The notes beneath the pieces are model-generated. The model was not told where the DNA came from. It searched no databases and saw only the letters and a list, made by a program, of their open reading frames with translations. A stretch of DNA of 64,000 nucleotides from Sphagnum magellanicum (Eukaryota > Streptophyta > Sphagnopsida > Sphagnales > Sphagnaceae): contig CM038918.1 in assembly GCA_021904315.1 (NCBI GenBank), positions 7,641,349-7,705,348 on the forward strand. The letters are read 5' to 3'. The stretch's first letter is position 1; every line of letters starts with the position of its first letter. Positions 10,640 to 21,565 of this stretch are shown piece by piece. Position numbers and translations under genes: made by a program.

Positions 10640-13011
10640 ATGGCTGCTGTTTCTGGAATGCTGGCTGCTGCTGTTAGACCTCACGCTTTTGCGACGACAT
10701 GTTTCGATTGTCAGTTCAAGGGACAGAGCTCCTCCTCATCTATTGCAGCAGCAGATGTCTTCTTCGCTGCTGCTGCCGCACAACAACAACAACAAAAAGA
10801 AGCAACCAGCAGGGTTTTGCGCTTTGGTTCGTCTTCTTGTAGGCTTCTTGTGCGAACTCCTCTTCCATCTCTGAGCTTCTTCGCAGGTTTGTCTTTTTTC
10901 TCCCTAGATTTTTGCTTTCTTTGATGACCAGGTCTTGAACCTGCAATTGGAAAATCCATTCTTCTTCTTCTTCTTCTTCTTCTTCTTTGCTTCATCTGCT
11001 AGGGTTTGATGCAAAAGCAGCTTCTGCTTCTCAAGATGAAGAATGTCATCCTCTCTATCTGAACAAGGGAGGCAGAAAGCTTATGCTGTTCTCAAGATGA
11101 AGAATGTCATCGCCACTATCTGGACAAGGGAGGGATGCTAGTAGCTTTCTCTTCGATGTTTAGGGAGGAAAATGAGATGTTTCTCTAATAAAAAAAAGAG
11201 AGAGGTGTAAAATCAGCTAGAGAGAGGTCTGAAGGGGTGTACTGCTGCAGCAATCCAGAGTTGCTTGAATGTCTCTTCATGTCTAGGGATGCGTTGGAGA
11301 GAAAGATGGTGACTACTACTGCAGCAATCTAGAGTTGCTTGAATCTCTCTTCATGTCTACTAGGGGTGTGTTGGAGAGAAGATGGTGATGATGATGGTGC
11401 AGCCATTAAGGGAAGTTGGGATCACGGATCTTTGCAGCACAGCTATGAAGGCAGTGAATCGCAGACACAACCACTTGTGTGCACCTCATCCACGTTGTGA
11501 TGTCAATGGAGGAGCAGATGTGTGCATGGAAGGCAAGGTTCAGATTCTGGAAGCTGAGCTTCAGGCAGCAATTGAAAGTGAAGACTACGAGGTTGCAGCT
11601 TCCTTAAGAGATGAGCTTCGTGTGCTGCAAGAGAATGACGAGGTAGCTGTGACTGCAGCCAACGAAAGATTCTACCGAGCTTTTGCACAGGGAGATATTA
11701 AGCTCATGTACAAGGTATGGGCCAATGGGGATCATGTACGGTGCATCCATCCAGGTGCAAGCTGTATCTCGGGTTTTGAGTTGGTGATGTCAAGCTGGGA
11801 GCTTCTGTTGGGTGGTGATGTTGAGATGCCACTCCGCATCAAACTTGAAAATTTGGAAGTTTATGTGCGAGGAGACCTTGCATTTGTCTCCTGCACCGAG
11901 ATTGTTCGTGCAAAGGGCAGTCGCTGGGGCTCACAGGTGTGTGTGTGCCTCTCTGCTTCTCTGTCTCTCTTTTATCTCGTAATCCAAACATGGCAGTTCA
12001 AAGTGAGCACATAGAAGTGAAGGAAAAAGAATCACGGAATGTGCTCCTAGTCTCTCTCAATGCTGTGCTTTTTAGAGAATTTGAGGCTAGTTAGAGTTCC
12101 TTGTCTCAGAACAGGGATTGGATCTTTGAGGGTAGAGTAGTAATTCTCTACAAAAGTGACAGACATTCAGTGTGCATTTCTGCACTGTCAAATTTCTACA
12201 AAAGCATTTGGCTTTCTTGGGTAAAGTTCAAAGTAGTTCTCGCAGAATTTCTGATAGTAATCAAAAAAATTCTTTCTGGATTCTTGCCTACATTCATCTT
12301 AGATCAGTGTTGAGGCTGGTTAGAGTTCAGTGTCTCAAAACAATGGATCAAATCCTCGAGGGGAGACTAATCTCTACAAAAACAACAGACAATCAGTGTG
12401 CATTGCCGTATGATCAAGTTTCCATGAAACCATTTAGCATTCTTGAGTAGAGTTCAGGGTGGTTCTTGCAGAATTTCTGATAGTGATCAAAAAGTTGCTT
12501 TCTGGAGTTTTGCTTACATTCATTTTTTGAGCAGCATCAATACCATTTGCTTCCATCTTGATACAGTGATGAGACACATGACAGTGTGTTCTCATCAACT
12601 TACACTAAAACATAATGTTTTGTATTATGTTTGCCCAGAGTTTTGAGCTGATTACCATGTACTTATCTACAGACCCACTTTTGAGAGCTGATGAAGCAAG
12701 TGGGTTGTCATGGCAGCTTGTCACGACTATTTGTGATGAAGCTGATGGTCTGACACTTTGTGTGAGTGACTCTCACAAGGTCATGACTGCACTTGTTGTC
12801 ATGTTCCTTTCAAATGTTTGTTGTGGAGATTTCTGTGCAATCTTATATATATATATGTCCTATCAATGATGGCTGTTTGATGCAGACTTAAAACATTGTT
12901 GGACTGAAATTTTTTTCGTGGATGGTTGACCAGGTAGCCACCAACATTTTTGAGAAGCGAGATGGCAAGTGGCTGCTATGTTGTCATCATGCTTCCCACA
13001 CCAAACGGTGA
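10640..13011 (+). CDS. UVR-motif and NTF2/SnoaL-like domain protein, probably plastid
   Basis: Three coding segments are supported. The first, from the ATG at 10640 to about 10885 (donor GCAG/GTTTGT), is rich in Ala/Ser with many Gln and looks like a chloroplast transit peptide. The main exon ends at 11936 and its coding part is open from 11382. The last exon, 12934-13011, follows a CAG acceptor and ends at TGA. The main exon carries a UVR-like helical pair (ELQAAIESEDYEVAASLRDE) and then an NTF2/SnoaL-like fold containing NERFYRAFAQGD, VWANGDHVRCIHPGAS and VYVRGDLAFVSCTE. The last exon supplies the final strands (ATNIFEKRDGKWLLCCHHAS). This order matches a plant family of UVR plus NTF2-like proteins such as Arabidopsis At3g09250 (from memory), whose biochemical role I do not know. 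How the first segment joins the main exon is unresolved: the simplest join breaks the frame, so a small exon near 11005-11095 is possible. Confidence 0.75.
11029..11134 (+). repeat. Two-copy 61-bp tandem duplication
   Basis: TCTCAAGATGAAGAATGTCATC begins both copies, at 11029 and 11090, each followed by a CTATCTG(A/G)ACAAGGGAGG segment. It lies in the 5' intron or possible small exon of the UVR/NTF2 gene, so it may confuse gene prediction there. Confidence 0.8.
11241..11392 (+). repeat. Two-copy 74-bp tandem duplication at the main-exon boundary
   Basis: Copies begin ACTGCTGCAG at 11241 and ACTACTGCAG at 11315. Both contain AGAGTTGCTTGAAT and end with GAGA(A)AGATGGTGA. The second copy carries the ATG at 11382, so this ATG lies inside a duplicated unit. 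The true start of the main exon should be judged with that in mind. Confidence 0.8.
12082..12531 (+). repeat. Two-copy about 229-bp duplication in the last intron
   Basis: TGAGGCTAGTTAGAGTT (12082) and TGAGGCTGGTTAGAGTT (12310) open two diverged copies. Both run through TCTACAAAA, CAGTGTGCATT, a GCAGAATTTCTGATAGT segment and TTTCTGGA(T/G)T before the second ends near 12531. They lie wholly in the intron between 11937 and 12933. Confidence 0.85.
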
Positions 13012-14151
13012 ATTATCACAAAGTTTGAGTTTCAGTTTGTGCCCACATATATCATAGCTTCTCCGCACTGTCACAAGATTAGCTCTGAAAGAAGTGAAGG
13101 TACTTCAGAAATGAGTTACAAAGTGAGACATCAAATATTTTGTTTTAGGTATGAGTGTATAAATGGTTCACAAATCAAGCCTCCTTGACCAAAACCCAGG
13201 TGCTACGGCCAGTGCTGATGCACTCATGGGTGTTGTTGTGCCTCCAGCCTTCTGTGACCATGTGATATACTCTCTGTGTCCCTCCTATCACTAGGTGAAT
13301 AACATTCAAATGGGAAGTCTCTACCTCGAAAAGTGGGTTGGGGTGTTCATTGCATGCAGAAAAAACTTTGCCATTGCAATTGACTAGGGTACAATGTTTC
13401 TTAAAACCTATTATGTTTCATGCTTCTATCTATTGATACTATGTAAACAGTGGAATTCAGTGAGTTGATTTGTACCTTCTTCACCATTTAAGAATCCAAC
13501 ACCCCCCTGTGTTGTCTGTCCACTTCTTTTGTACATACAGACTAAAGCCAGAATCCATGTGTTCCAAACAGGCACTAGCTCTGCAGAGATAACACTCAGA
13601 TTGATTGCTATTGTTGTTCTGTTGCCAAGTGGTTTGCTAATCAAATTCCATGTTGGCTTTGGAAGAAAATGCCAGGTTGCTATGTATACTATGCAGCAGA
13701 TCAGGTCAGGAGGGCTTTCCAGACCACCATTGTGAAGTCTCTAGCATGTGTGCAACTTGTCTAGAAAGTACTGCCCAGAAGTGATAAACAAAACAGTAGA
13801 TGACCCCGTGCAATAACCCGAAAAAAAATTTACAGATGCTACAGGTAGAAAAAATTCGATAGGATTTTTTTTGCAGTAACCAAGATGAATTTTACACCAC
13901 AATAGCAGTTGTGTGAACAAACAAAACTGTGTTTGCAAGCTCTCTTGATACATACATTGAAGTAGGTGGGAAGAAAGAACCAATAACAGTTACAACTCTC
14001 TAGATTTAAAAGCAGGAAACCAGAAGCAAAAGCTCTCTGACTGTCAAAGTGAAATGGGAGCTAACCACTCACTATACAAGAGTTTACAGGGGGCAAAAAA
14101 AATCTGAAAGGAGAAATCAAATACAATTGGGGCTGTTTTACAACAAGTCAG
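13012..14151. other. Intergenic, converging 3' ends, no gene seen
   Basis: The segment lies between the stop of the plus-strand UVR/NTF2 gene and the repeat cluster downstream of the minus-strand LIL3 gene. It should hold both 3' UTRs. No open frame with a recognisable domain was found. Confidence 0.6.
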
Positions 14152-14390
14152 TTGAGATCTGCAATGACTGGAATGGAAATGATAATTTTAAGCTGCTCAA
14201 CAAAGTTGGAACCCTGTTTTACAAAAGTTGGTTGAGATTGCCAAATGCCCAAGTTGGAAATCATGATTGTTGAGGTGCTGAGCAAAGTTAGAACCCTGAT
14301 GCAAATGTCAGTCAAGATCCGCAATGCCCAAGTTGGAAATGATGATTTTGAGCTGCTCGACAAAGCTGGAGCCCGTTGCATATTCTGTAA
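14152..14390 (-). repeat. Three 80-bp tandem copies of the LIL3 3' coding end
   Basis: Units start at 14152, 14232 and 14312, exactly 80 bp apart. The one nearest the gene overlaps the functional 3' end of LIL3 exon 2, which encodes SSFVEQLKIIISNLGIADLD. The other two lie beyond the stop codon and are diverged but alignable over their whole length (core AAGTTGGAAAT-like and GAGCTGCTC-like segments on the plus strand). They are non-coding in the present gene model and would fall in the 3' UTR. Confidence 0.88.
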
Positions 14391-15374
14391 GCAACCCAAC
14401 TGCAATTCCAAACATTGCCCACCTGAAACTTCCCCCCCACAAAAACCACAGCAATGAATGATCACAGATAAAGTGAGAGCTCCATTGTAACACATGGGAA
14501 AGGCACATACACAATGGGAAACTGGGCAATCTGTTTCTGCAGGCCATATGTAACAACAGCAGATCGATTCAAGGTAATGAAAGAAGGCATGCATGGCAAG
14601 CCCATTCTCTCATATACCTTTCTTTGATGAACTTTTTGCTTGAAGAAATGGGTAACTATAGTCACCAATCCAGAAAGTAAAATCCTTGTCTTGCAGTCAC
14701 CAATCTCCAAATTCAAAATCCAGATTCCTCTTCAAGAATTTCAAATTCCCATTCAAGAATTTCAATTTTGTGTTAAGAATTTTGAATTCACATTCAAGAA
14801 TTTCAAATTTGCATTCAAGAATTTGAGCTTCAGAAGGAAGGGTTCACAATTCAAATTGAAAGAGAGGAGTTGGGGAGTGCATTTGAGAAAAAGAAGAATC
14901 TTGTGATATTAAGAGGGAAAGCTTGAACCTGCCATTGCCAATTTCATTCTTTTGTGTCCATCCGAAAAGTCTTCCAGCTCGAATCTGGTCCTCGAATTTC
15001 TTGTCCAAGAAATAGTCTTGCATTTCCTTGGCCCTCTGCCTCTGATACTCAATACTCAAGCTTGATGACTTGCTGGAGCTGACCAGGGCTGCTGCTGCTG
15101 CTGGGACTGAAGCTGAAGAAGCTGGAGATTGAGGAGCTGGTGGTGGTGGTGAAGTTGCTGGAGGGGGAGCAGAAGTGATCACAGAAGGTGCAGCAACAGG
15201 TGCACTAGGCCTTCTAAGGGGTCCCTCAGCCTTGGAGCACCTGATTACAATGTTTTGGCTTCTCATTCTTGTTGTATTTGCAGATTGCTTCTCACAGACA
15301 ATTCCTTGACCTAATACTAACCCATTAGAAGAGGAGAGAGGAGATACTGAAGAAAAACACAGTGCTGCTGCCAT
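14308..15374 (-). CDS. LIL3: LIL3, light-harvesting-like protein 3
   Basis: LIL3 is a thylakoid LHC-superfamily protein. It is known to stabilise geranylgeranyl reductase and protochlorophyllide oxidoreductase and so supports chlorophyll and tocopherol synthesis. Exon 1 (14929-15374) and exon 2 (14308-14422) join in phase to 186 residues. The N-terminus MAAALCFSSVSPLSSSN is a typical chloroplast transit peptide. A Pro/Ala/Ser-rich linker follows (about residues 55-105), then IEYQRQRAKEMQDYF and FGWTQKNEIGNGRWAMFG, in which the E...NGR LHC pigment-binding motif (residues 144-149) spans the splice junction. VGLLTEYATGSSF and the C-terminal NLGIADLD are characteristic of LIL3. The start at 15374 was chosen because MAAAL begins the transit peptide; upstream in-frame codons are low-complexity. 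The family's usual second transmembrane helix region is short here, as it is known to be in LIL3. Confidence 0.93.
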
Positions 15375-17979
15375 CACCACCACCCGTCCTTCCTCTTCCA
15401 AAACAACAGTCCCCAAAAAGAAAATTCCCTCCTCACATCCACTCAAAACCCATCCATCAACGCTTCCACCACTTCTACAACAACACTTCAAACAACAAAA
15501 CTTCCAACAATTCCACCAATTCCAATAACAAAACTTCCAACTTACAGAAGAAATCTGCAGCAGAAAAAACCCACCACCCAATTAACCCGAGTGCAAGATG
15601 ATGTCAAGGATTCTAGGGGAAAATGAAGAAGAAGAAGAAGAATCAAAGCCAAGTAAAGAGGAGGAGGGGAGGAGGTGTGGGGGGATGTGTGGAGGAGCAA
15701 ACCTTTGTGGCTTAGTGGCAATGACCTGTAAGGTTTACCCTACCACTACTACAAAAAGAAGAAAATGAAGAAGGGGGATCGATATAGAGTAGGATACACA
15801 CCTTTCTAGGAATCAAGAGGTGGACCAAAACAAGCCACAAGTGCAATATTTGGCCCCTGGCATTTACTCCCAATCTTGTCAGCAGCCTAAATAAGGTTAG
15901 AATAGTTGGTGGGTGAATTTCGTGGAAAATGAGGCCAAAACAGTGAGTGGATATCATGGAGATGCACTGTACTTATGAGGCTTGGGCTTTTTGAAAAAGC
16001 TAGAAAAGCCTCATCTCCATGGAAAGGTTTGGGTAATCGTCTTTCTTTTGTTCAGAAGTGTATGGTGAGGTGCTAAGAGAGTGAGCCTTTCCAGAAATAA
16101 GTCAGGCACTTTGCTCGGATCCAAATTTTGGGAGTATGCCCCTCCAAGGGCCGGTGAGCTTGGTCTGGAACTTTGGGAGTGTGCCACTTACCCAAGGTAG
16201 AATTTGAGGCCAACAGTTTTTTACAGCACCTAACCCCCGAGAAAAATCTCGACCAAGAAACTACAGCCCGTCACACCTTATACAAAATTGTCAGGATAGC
16301 AAATCTTACACCAAATAACCCTATTTAAGTAACCTATATGAAATGAGATATTCTGGGCACTGTGACCTAGCACCCTCCAATGCACCTGTTGGTGGATGAG
16401 GTTGGTCGTGCCATTTTGGGATGAAAAAGGGTGGGATTTGTTTGTGATTTTTTTCCTTTGGTTTAAAACCTATAATGGTTTAGGCTTGTGACATGACTCC
16501 TCTCATGAATGCAATACCTACATAGTTTAAACATTGAAGTATTTATGTCTTTTGCATTTATAGTTATTAAGAATTTCATGTCCACAACAAGGTGGGAAGG
16601 GCTAATGGCTCATGTGAGGCATGTGAAGAAGTTTTTAAAATCCCCCCAACCAACCCATGCATTATTACTCTAAAAAGTCTTTCCCCTTTTTCAAATTTGA
16701 AGAAAAACATTGAGTGGGTCAAGGAAGGCTCAAACTGGCATTGCAAGGTTGAAAAATGCAATGAGAGATAATATGTTATTAATGGTTGTTGATTATGCAC
16801 CTAAAAAAAGTTGCATGATCTCATTACCAAGAAGGACAAATCTAGGTGCCCTTCAAGTCGTAAAATGTCTTCAATTTCATCACTGTCAATCCATGAATGC
16901 AAGGATTCTAAGTGATTCCATGGCCATCTTATGACGGAATGACCAAAAACATTGGTGAAAGTGAGAACAAAAGCTACAATGGAGTGAGATTAGTTCAAAG
17001 AAATTGTGAAAAAACAACCTGAGGTGAAAGAACTTCTACAAGTGAAATTTGATTATGAACAATTGTTGAAGATTTTGGAGATTTCAACTTCGAATGTGGG
17101 AAACATTCCAAAGAATGCATTCTCACAAATGGAGAAGGATGAAGACCTTGGTGATGTAATCATTCAATGCAAATTTAATTATGTGAAAAAAACAAAAGTG
17201 GTAGGCGATAAAGAATTCAACAAAACCATGTGATTCAAAGGGATGCAAATTATCCTCAATTAGCATGCATTGGAAATGGTCCATGAGCAATATGTGTTCA
17301 AACCTTTCTATTAAAGTAGTTTGTGTTGAAAGTTTAGGATTAACATAAAAATCTTATTAATTGCCTTCGTAATTACAATTTAGGTTGCACGGGACCACAA
17401 AACATTACGTAATTAGTTTCACCATTTAGCACCACCATACACACCATCATGCATGCAACAAAGGCAATTAAAATGATAAAAGCTTATCACCAAGTCCATG
17501 GTTTCAATGATGATGATGTTTGACCTACAAACAAATAAGATTTTTTGCATTTTAGTACATCTTTGAACATTTTTTAACACATTTACATGGATTAGTACAT
17601 TTTCCACTTGATTTTTGTGTACAAAGATAATAATGCATTGTATAGTAAGAATGTATGCAACAATTGACTATGAAATTTTTAACAACTATCAATATAATGT
17701 TTTACATGTCCTATTCATCATGTTAATTTGTAACCATGTCTTGTGATGTAATACCTTAATCAACCAATTGAAATTATACATATGTAAAATAATGACTCCA
17801 TGATATTTCCATAAACATAGAAAAGCACCAATATAAAAGTTGTAATACCCACATTTTATGTATTTATTAGACATCAGACTTAAAATCTCATTCATAATAC
17901 CCACATTAAGGTCACAAAAACCCACATTCGATTGAAAACCTTCAAACTACAATACTTGCATGTGGCTCCATTAAATCCA
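15375..17979. other. Intergenic upstream of LIL3, no gene seen
   Basis: The first 300 bp upstream of the LIL3 start are rich in AAC/CCA and GAA repeats and probably hold its 5' UTR and promoter. Open frames at 16710-16934 and 17006-17233 have no domain I recognise. They are AT-rich and lack partners, so I do not call them genes. Confidence 0.55.
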
Positions 17980-18410
17980 ACATGGATTGTTCATTTCGTG
18001 ATACATGCATAAAAGTCACAAAACTCACACTAGATTTTCCCTCTTCAAATGCAAAACACACAAGGCTCACAAAACCCAAACTAGATTTTTCTTCTTCAAA
18101 TGCAATACATGCATGGGGCTCACAAAACCTGCACTAGATTTTTCATTTTCAAATGTAATGTCTGCATAAGGTTCACAAAACCCACATTGGATTTTTCCTC
18201 TTCAAATGCAATACTTACATAGGGCTCACAATACTCATACTAGATTTTCTCCTCTTTAGATGCAATACCTACATAGGTCTCGCAAAACCCACAACTATTT
18301 TTTCTTCTTTAAATGCAATATCAACATATAGCTCAGAAAACCCATTGGATTTTTTCCTACAATAATAGCCACATTCAATTCACAAAACCCACACTAATTT
18401 TTTTCTTTTT
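17980..18410. repeat. Degenerate tandem array, about 53-bp unit, seven copies
   Basis: The landmark (C)TAGATTTTTC recurs at about 18031, 18082, 18135, 18188, 18241, 18294 and 18345, giving a 51-53 bp period. Each unit also contains CAAATGCAATAC-like and GGCTCACAAAACCCACA-like segments. Copies differ by several substitutions each, so the array is old. No coding potential is seen. Confidence 0.85.
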
Positions 18411-19250
18411 ATAATAGTCACATTCAACCATAAAATGTGACATGGCCACCTTTGATTTTCATATTCACCTAACCTTGTATGTGGGTATTGCATTTTTGGA
18501 AGGAATATTCATTTAAAGGGGGGCTTCAATCAATACATGATATTTTTTACAAGGCCCATGTCTGAATTTTTCAATATATTTTGTAATACATGCATGTATT
18601 CTTTGGGAGTGAATGTGACTAAGGGACCAAGACATGGGTGTTTTCAATTAGCACCCATGTGCAAGTAATGCATAAAAATTTGTAATACCTTTCCAAAAAC
18701 ATTTGTGATGGGTAATGCACTTTGGGGTTATTGCTTCATTTAAAATGGCTAGGATTATATATGCCATTCATGGGTGTTAAATTTTTGTTTCCTTTTTTTA
18801 AAAAACTATCACAATATGGACATGCACAATACAATCGTCTAGTTTTGTTGAATTCTAACATGTCATTTCAAATCTTGTATTAATCTATAATACCCAAACA
18901 TGAATCATGAAAAAGTTTTGGGGTATTACAAGACCTACATAAGGTTATACCTTATAGATTGTGATCATGGACAATGGCAAATACATAGCATTGTTCCTCC
19001 ATGTACATTCTTACTTGTTAATCTTCTTATAATACATTTAACTTTTTTGTAGTGTTAACCTAGTTAATTAGGAAACAACTCTAGAGAAATAGCATTCAAC
19101 CAAAACAATAGAAGATGTGCAAAATACTCAAGCACAAAAAAACCATGCAAAGTTACAGAATTGAGATCAAAAAAACTTCAGAAATCACAACACCACAATT
19201 GTTATAAAAAGAGTAAGAAATGGAATGCAAGCATAAACTAACATCATCAT

Positions 19251-19276
19251 GAATATATATATATATATATATATAG
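19251..19276. repeat. AT dinucleotide microsatellite
   Basis: A run of alternating A and T of about 25 bp lies within otherwise unremarkable AT-rich intergenic DNA. Confidence 0.9.
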
Positions 19277-19769
19277 TCAAGGTTGAAAATGTTTACAATT
19301 TTAACTAGAGATCTATTACTACTACTGCAAATGGAAAATTGATAAGAAAATGACAACAATGATGTCATTATTGTAAAATAATCTAGGATGAATTTTGGAT
19401 GAAGGTGAATAGTTCCTTTCAAGAAGATATGTGGGATGGTGACAAGAATGCAATCCCATTCAATAAGATGTGTGAGGTGGTGGCAGGAGTTGCCTCCCTA
19501 TGCACGGTCAAACAATTTGACCAAAATTTGCAATCTATTGGAAATCACAATTGACAATGTGTATGTGTGTTTGTAAAACCTTCACAACATTGTAAATAGA
19601 ATCGTGTAATTTTTTACTCAATCCCACATGCACAAATGACAACTCAACCATAAAAAAACAGACATTAATAAAAGCCAATGCATTTATAATAACTACCACT
19701 CACGCATAGCCATGCAAAAAATACCAATATCCACATAAGCTTACTTTAACAAAATGCAACCACCCCTCC

Positions 19770-20157
19770 CCCCCCCCCCCCCAATGCAATACTTACATAC
19801 AAGGCCATGTTGAAAATAATAGTGGTCACATAAACTTGCTCTTAAACTAAAAGACCCCTTTCAAATGTAATACTTGCATGTGGGGCCATGTAAGCATTAT
19901 TGTAATACCTACATATAACTTCCCTAACCCACACTAGATAATGGGTCCAATGACAATACCTACATATATAGCCTCCCTTACATTAAAAAAGACATTGGGT
20001 CCAATAGCATACCTGTATATAATCTTCTTAATACACATTAGAAAAAATGCTCCAACTATAATAGTTGCATAATAATACCTAACCCACCTTGTGCTAACTA
20101 TAGCACCTACATATAGTCTTCTTAAAACACACCGTAAATTTGTGCCAACTACAATAC
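19770..20157. repeat. Second degenerate array, about 50-bp unit
   Basis: AATACCTACATATA-like motifs recur near 19901, 19951, 20003, 20058, 20099 and 20149. They share the CAATACCTACAT core with the 53-bp array at 17980-18410, which suggests common origin. A poly-C run at about 19766-19782 sits at the left edge. Confidence 0.7.
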
Positions 20158-20349
20158 CTAACCCTAATGTAGCCACCACCTCCAAACTGTAGCTACCACT
20201 TAACCCCAAAGTTCACACAACTTCTTAACCCTACCACCAACATAAAGCCCTAACTCTAACTATTAAGGATGTGAATATTATTCATCCTTTTGATGAATGT
20301 AAATCACATTCATCAACTTTGGGGATTAGAGTTGAATAATATTTTTAAT
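20158..20349 (-). repeat. Diverged Copia LTR fragment
   Basis: This is the oldest-looking copy of the LTR family that dominates 24.6-53.4 kb. It retains the GATGAATG/CATTCATC stem, the AAGGATG box and CCCTAA/GCCACC-rich sequence. It abuts a Gypsy protease fragment, so it probably inserted into that older element. Confidence 0.7.
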
Positions 20350-21155
20350 AGGAAGCCCCAACTTTAATCTCAATTGTTCTATGATGATATTAACTCCAAA
20401 ACCTCCATCTAGCAACACATCTTCTATTGTATTCTTCTTGATCTATACTTGGGTAACTGCCATGTGATTATCTATTGGTACAATAACTATCCCTACATCT
20501 GGTATTGAAGAATTAACTTGTTTATTTATGGTTATTCTACTTAGATTTTGAGTTTTCTCTAGTTTTAGCTTTTACCAAATATACATTTTTAACTCATGAG
20601 TTATTTGAAGTAATTGTCCCAAGATTAAAGTATAACTTGTTTTTAGCATCTACTTACCAATGTTTAGAAAAATCTCTTTTACTATAATCAATTTTTTCTT
20701 ATGAATTCACTACTTAATATTTTTGTGTTTCCATAGCAGTAATATTTGGCATATTTGGCTAGGTTGTGTTCCATCCTTCCATGGATGTGGATGGCCCTTT
20801 TATCTGGGTTTGTGTTTTCTGAATCTATTACACTAGTAGAAATTAGCCAAAATGTAACCACTCCATTTACATGCGATTTGTAGTTGTTTGCGACTGGATT
20901 TGGGAACATTTGCAACTACAAAACCAAATTTCAACTATTTTGGTCATTCTCACAACTATGATGCAACTATTAAAATTTTCATCCTATTGGTTGGATCGAT
21001 TTTACATTCATTTTTCATCCATTAATAGGTTGATATGTCCCATTAGTTGAAGTACTCACCAAATTAGTTGCATCTTAAAGGTATTCTACAATGACATACG
21101 TGTGTATTTTAATGTATGTACTAAAATTATATATATGCATACGTATGTATATTGT

Positions 21156-21565
21156 TCATATAATGAATCTCAAAATTAATATTTGAACTTTGGATTTTTA
21201 ATTCAAATCTGAAAATTGATATTTCAATTATGAAAACTACTATTTTAGTTTTTAAAAACAATATTAGAATTTGAAACTTGATATTTGAATCTGAAAATTG
21301 TTATTTCAATTGTTTAAAAGATTATTTGAATTTCAAATTTTTGATTTGAATATGATATTTTCATATAATGAATCTCAAAATTAATATTTGAACTTTGGAT
21401 GTTTAATTCAAATCTGAAAATTGATATTTCAATTATGAAAACTATTATTTTAGTTTTTAAAAACAATATTAGAATTTGAAACTTGATATTTGAATCTGAA
21501 AATTGTTATTTCAATTGTTTAAAAGATTATTTAAATTTCAAATTTTTGATTTGAATATGATATTT
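21156..21565. repeat. 205-bp near-identical tandem duplication inside the CACTA element
   Basis: Copies at 21156-21360 and 21361-21565 differ at only about three positions by eye. That makes the duplication much younger than the surrounding degenerate short repeats of GAAAATTGATATTTCAATT type. Confidence 0.92.

Noticed and set aside
10711-10995. Minus-strand open frames rich in Arg and Cys
   Set aside because: They are reverse shadows of the transit-peptide exon and a CTT microsatellite.
15362-15601. Asn/Thr-rich plus-strand frame
   Set aside because: It is low-complexity AAC/CCA-rich DNA upstream of LIL3, with no supporting structure.
16710-17233. Two short plus-strand frames that might form a small gene
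   Set aside because: No domain, no clear splice signals joining them, and AT-rich composition equal to the flanks.
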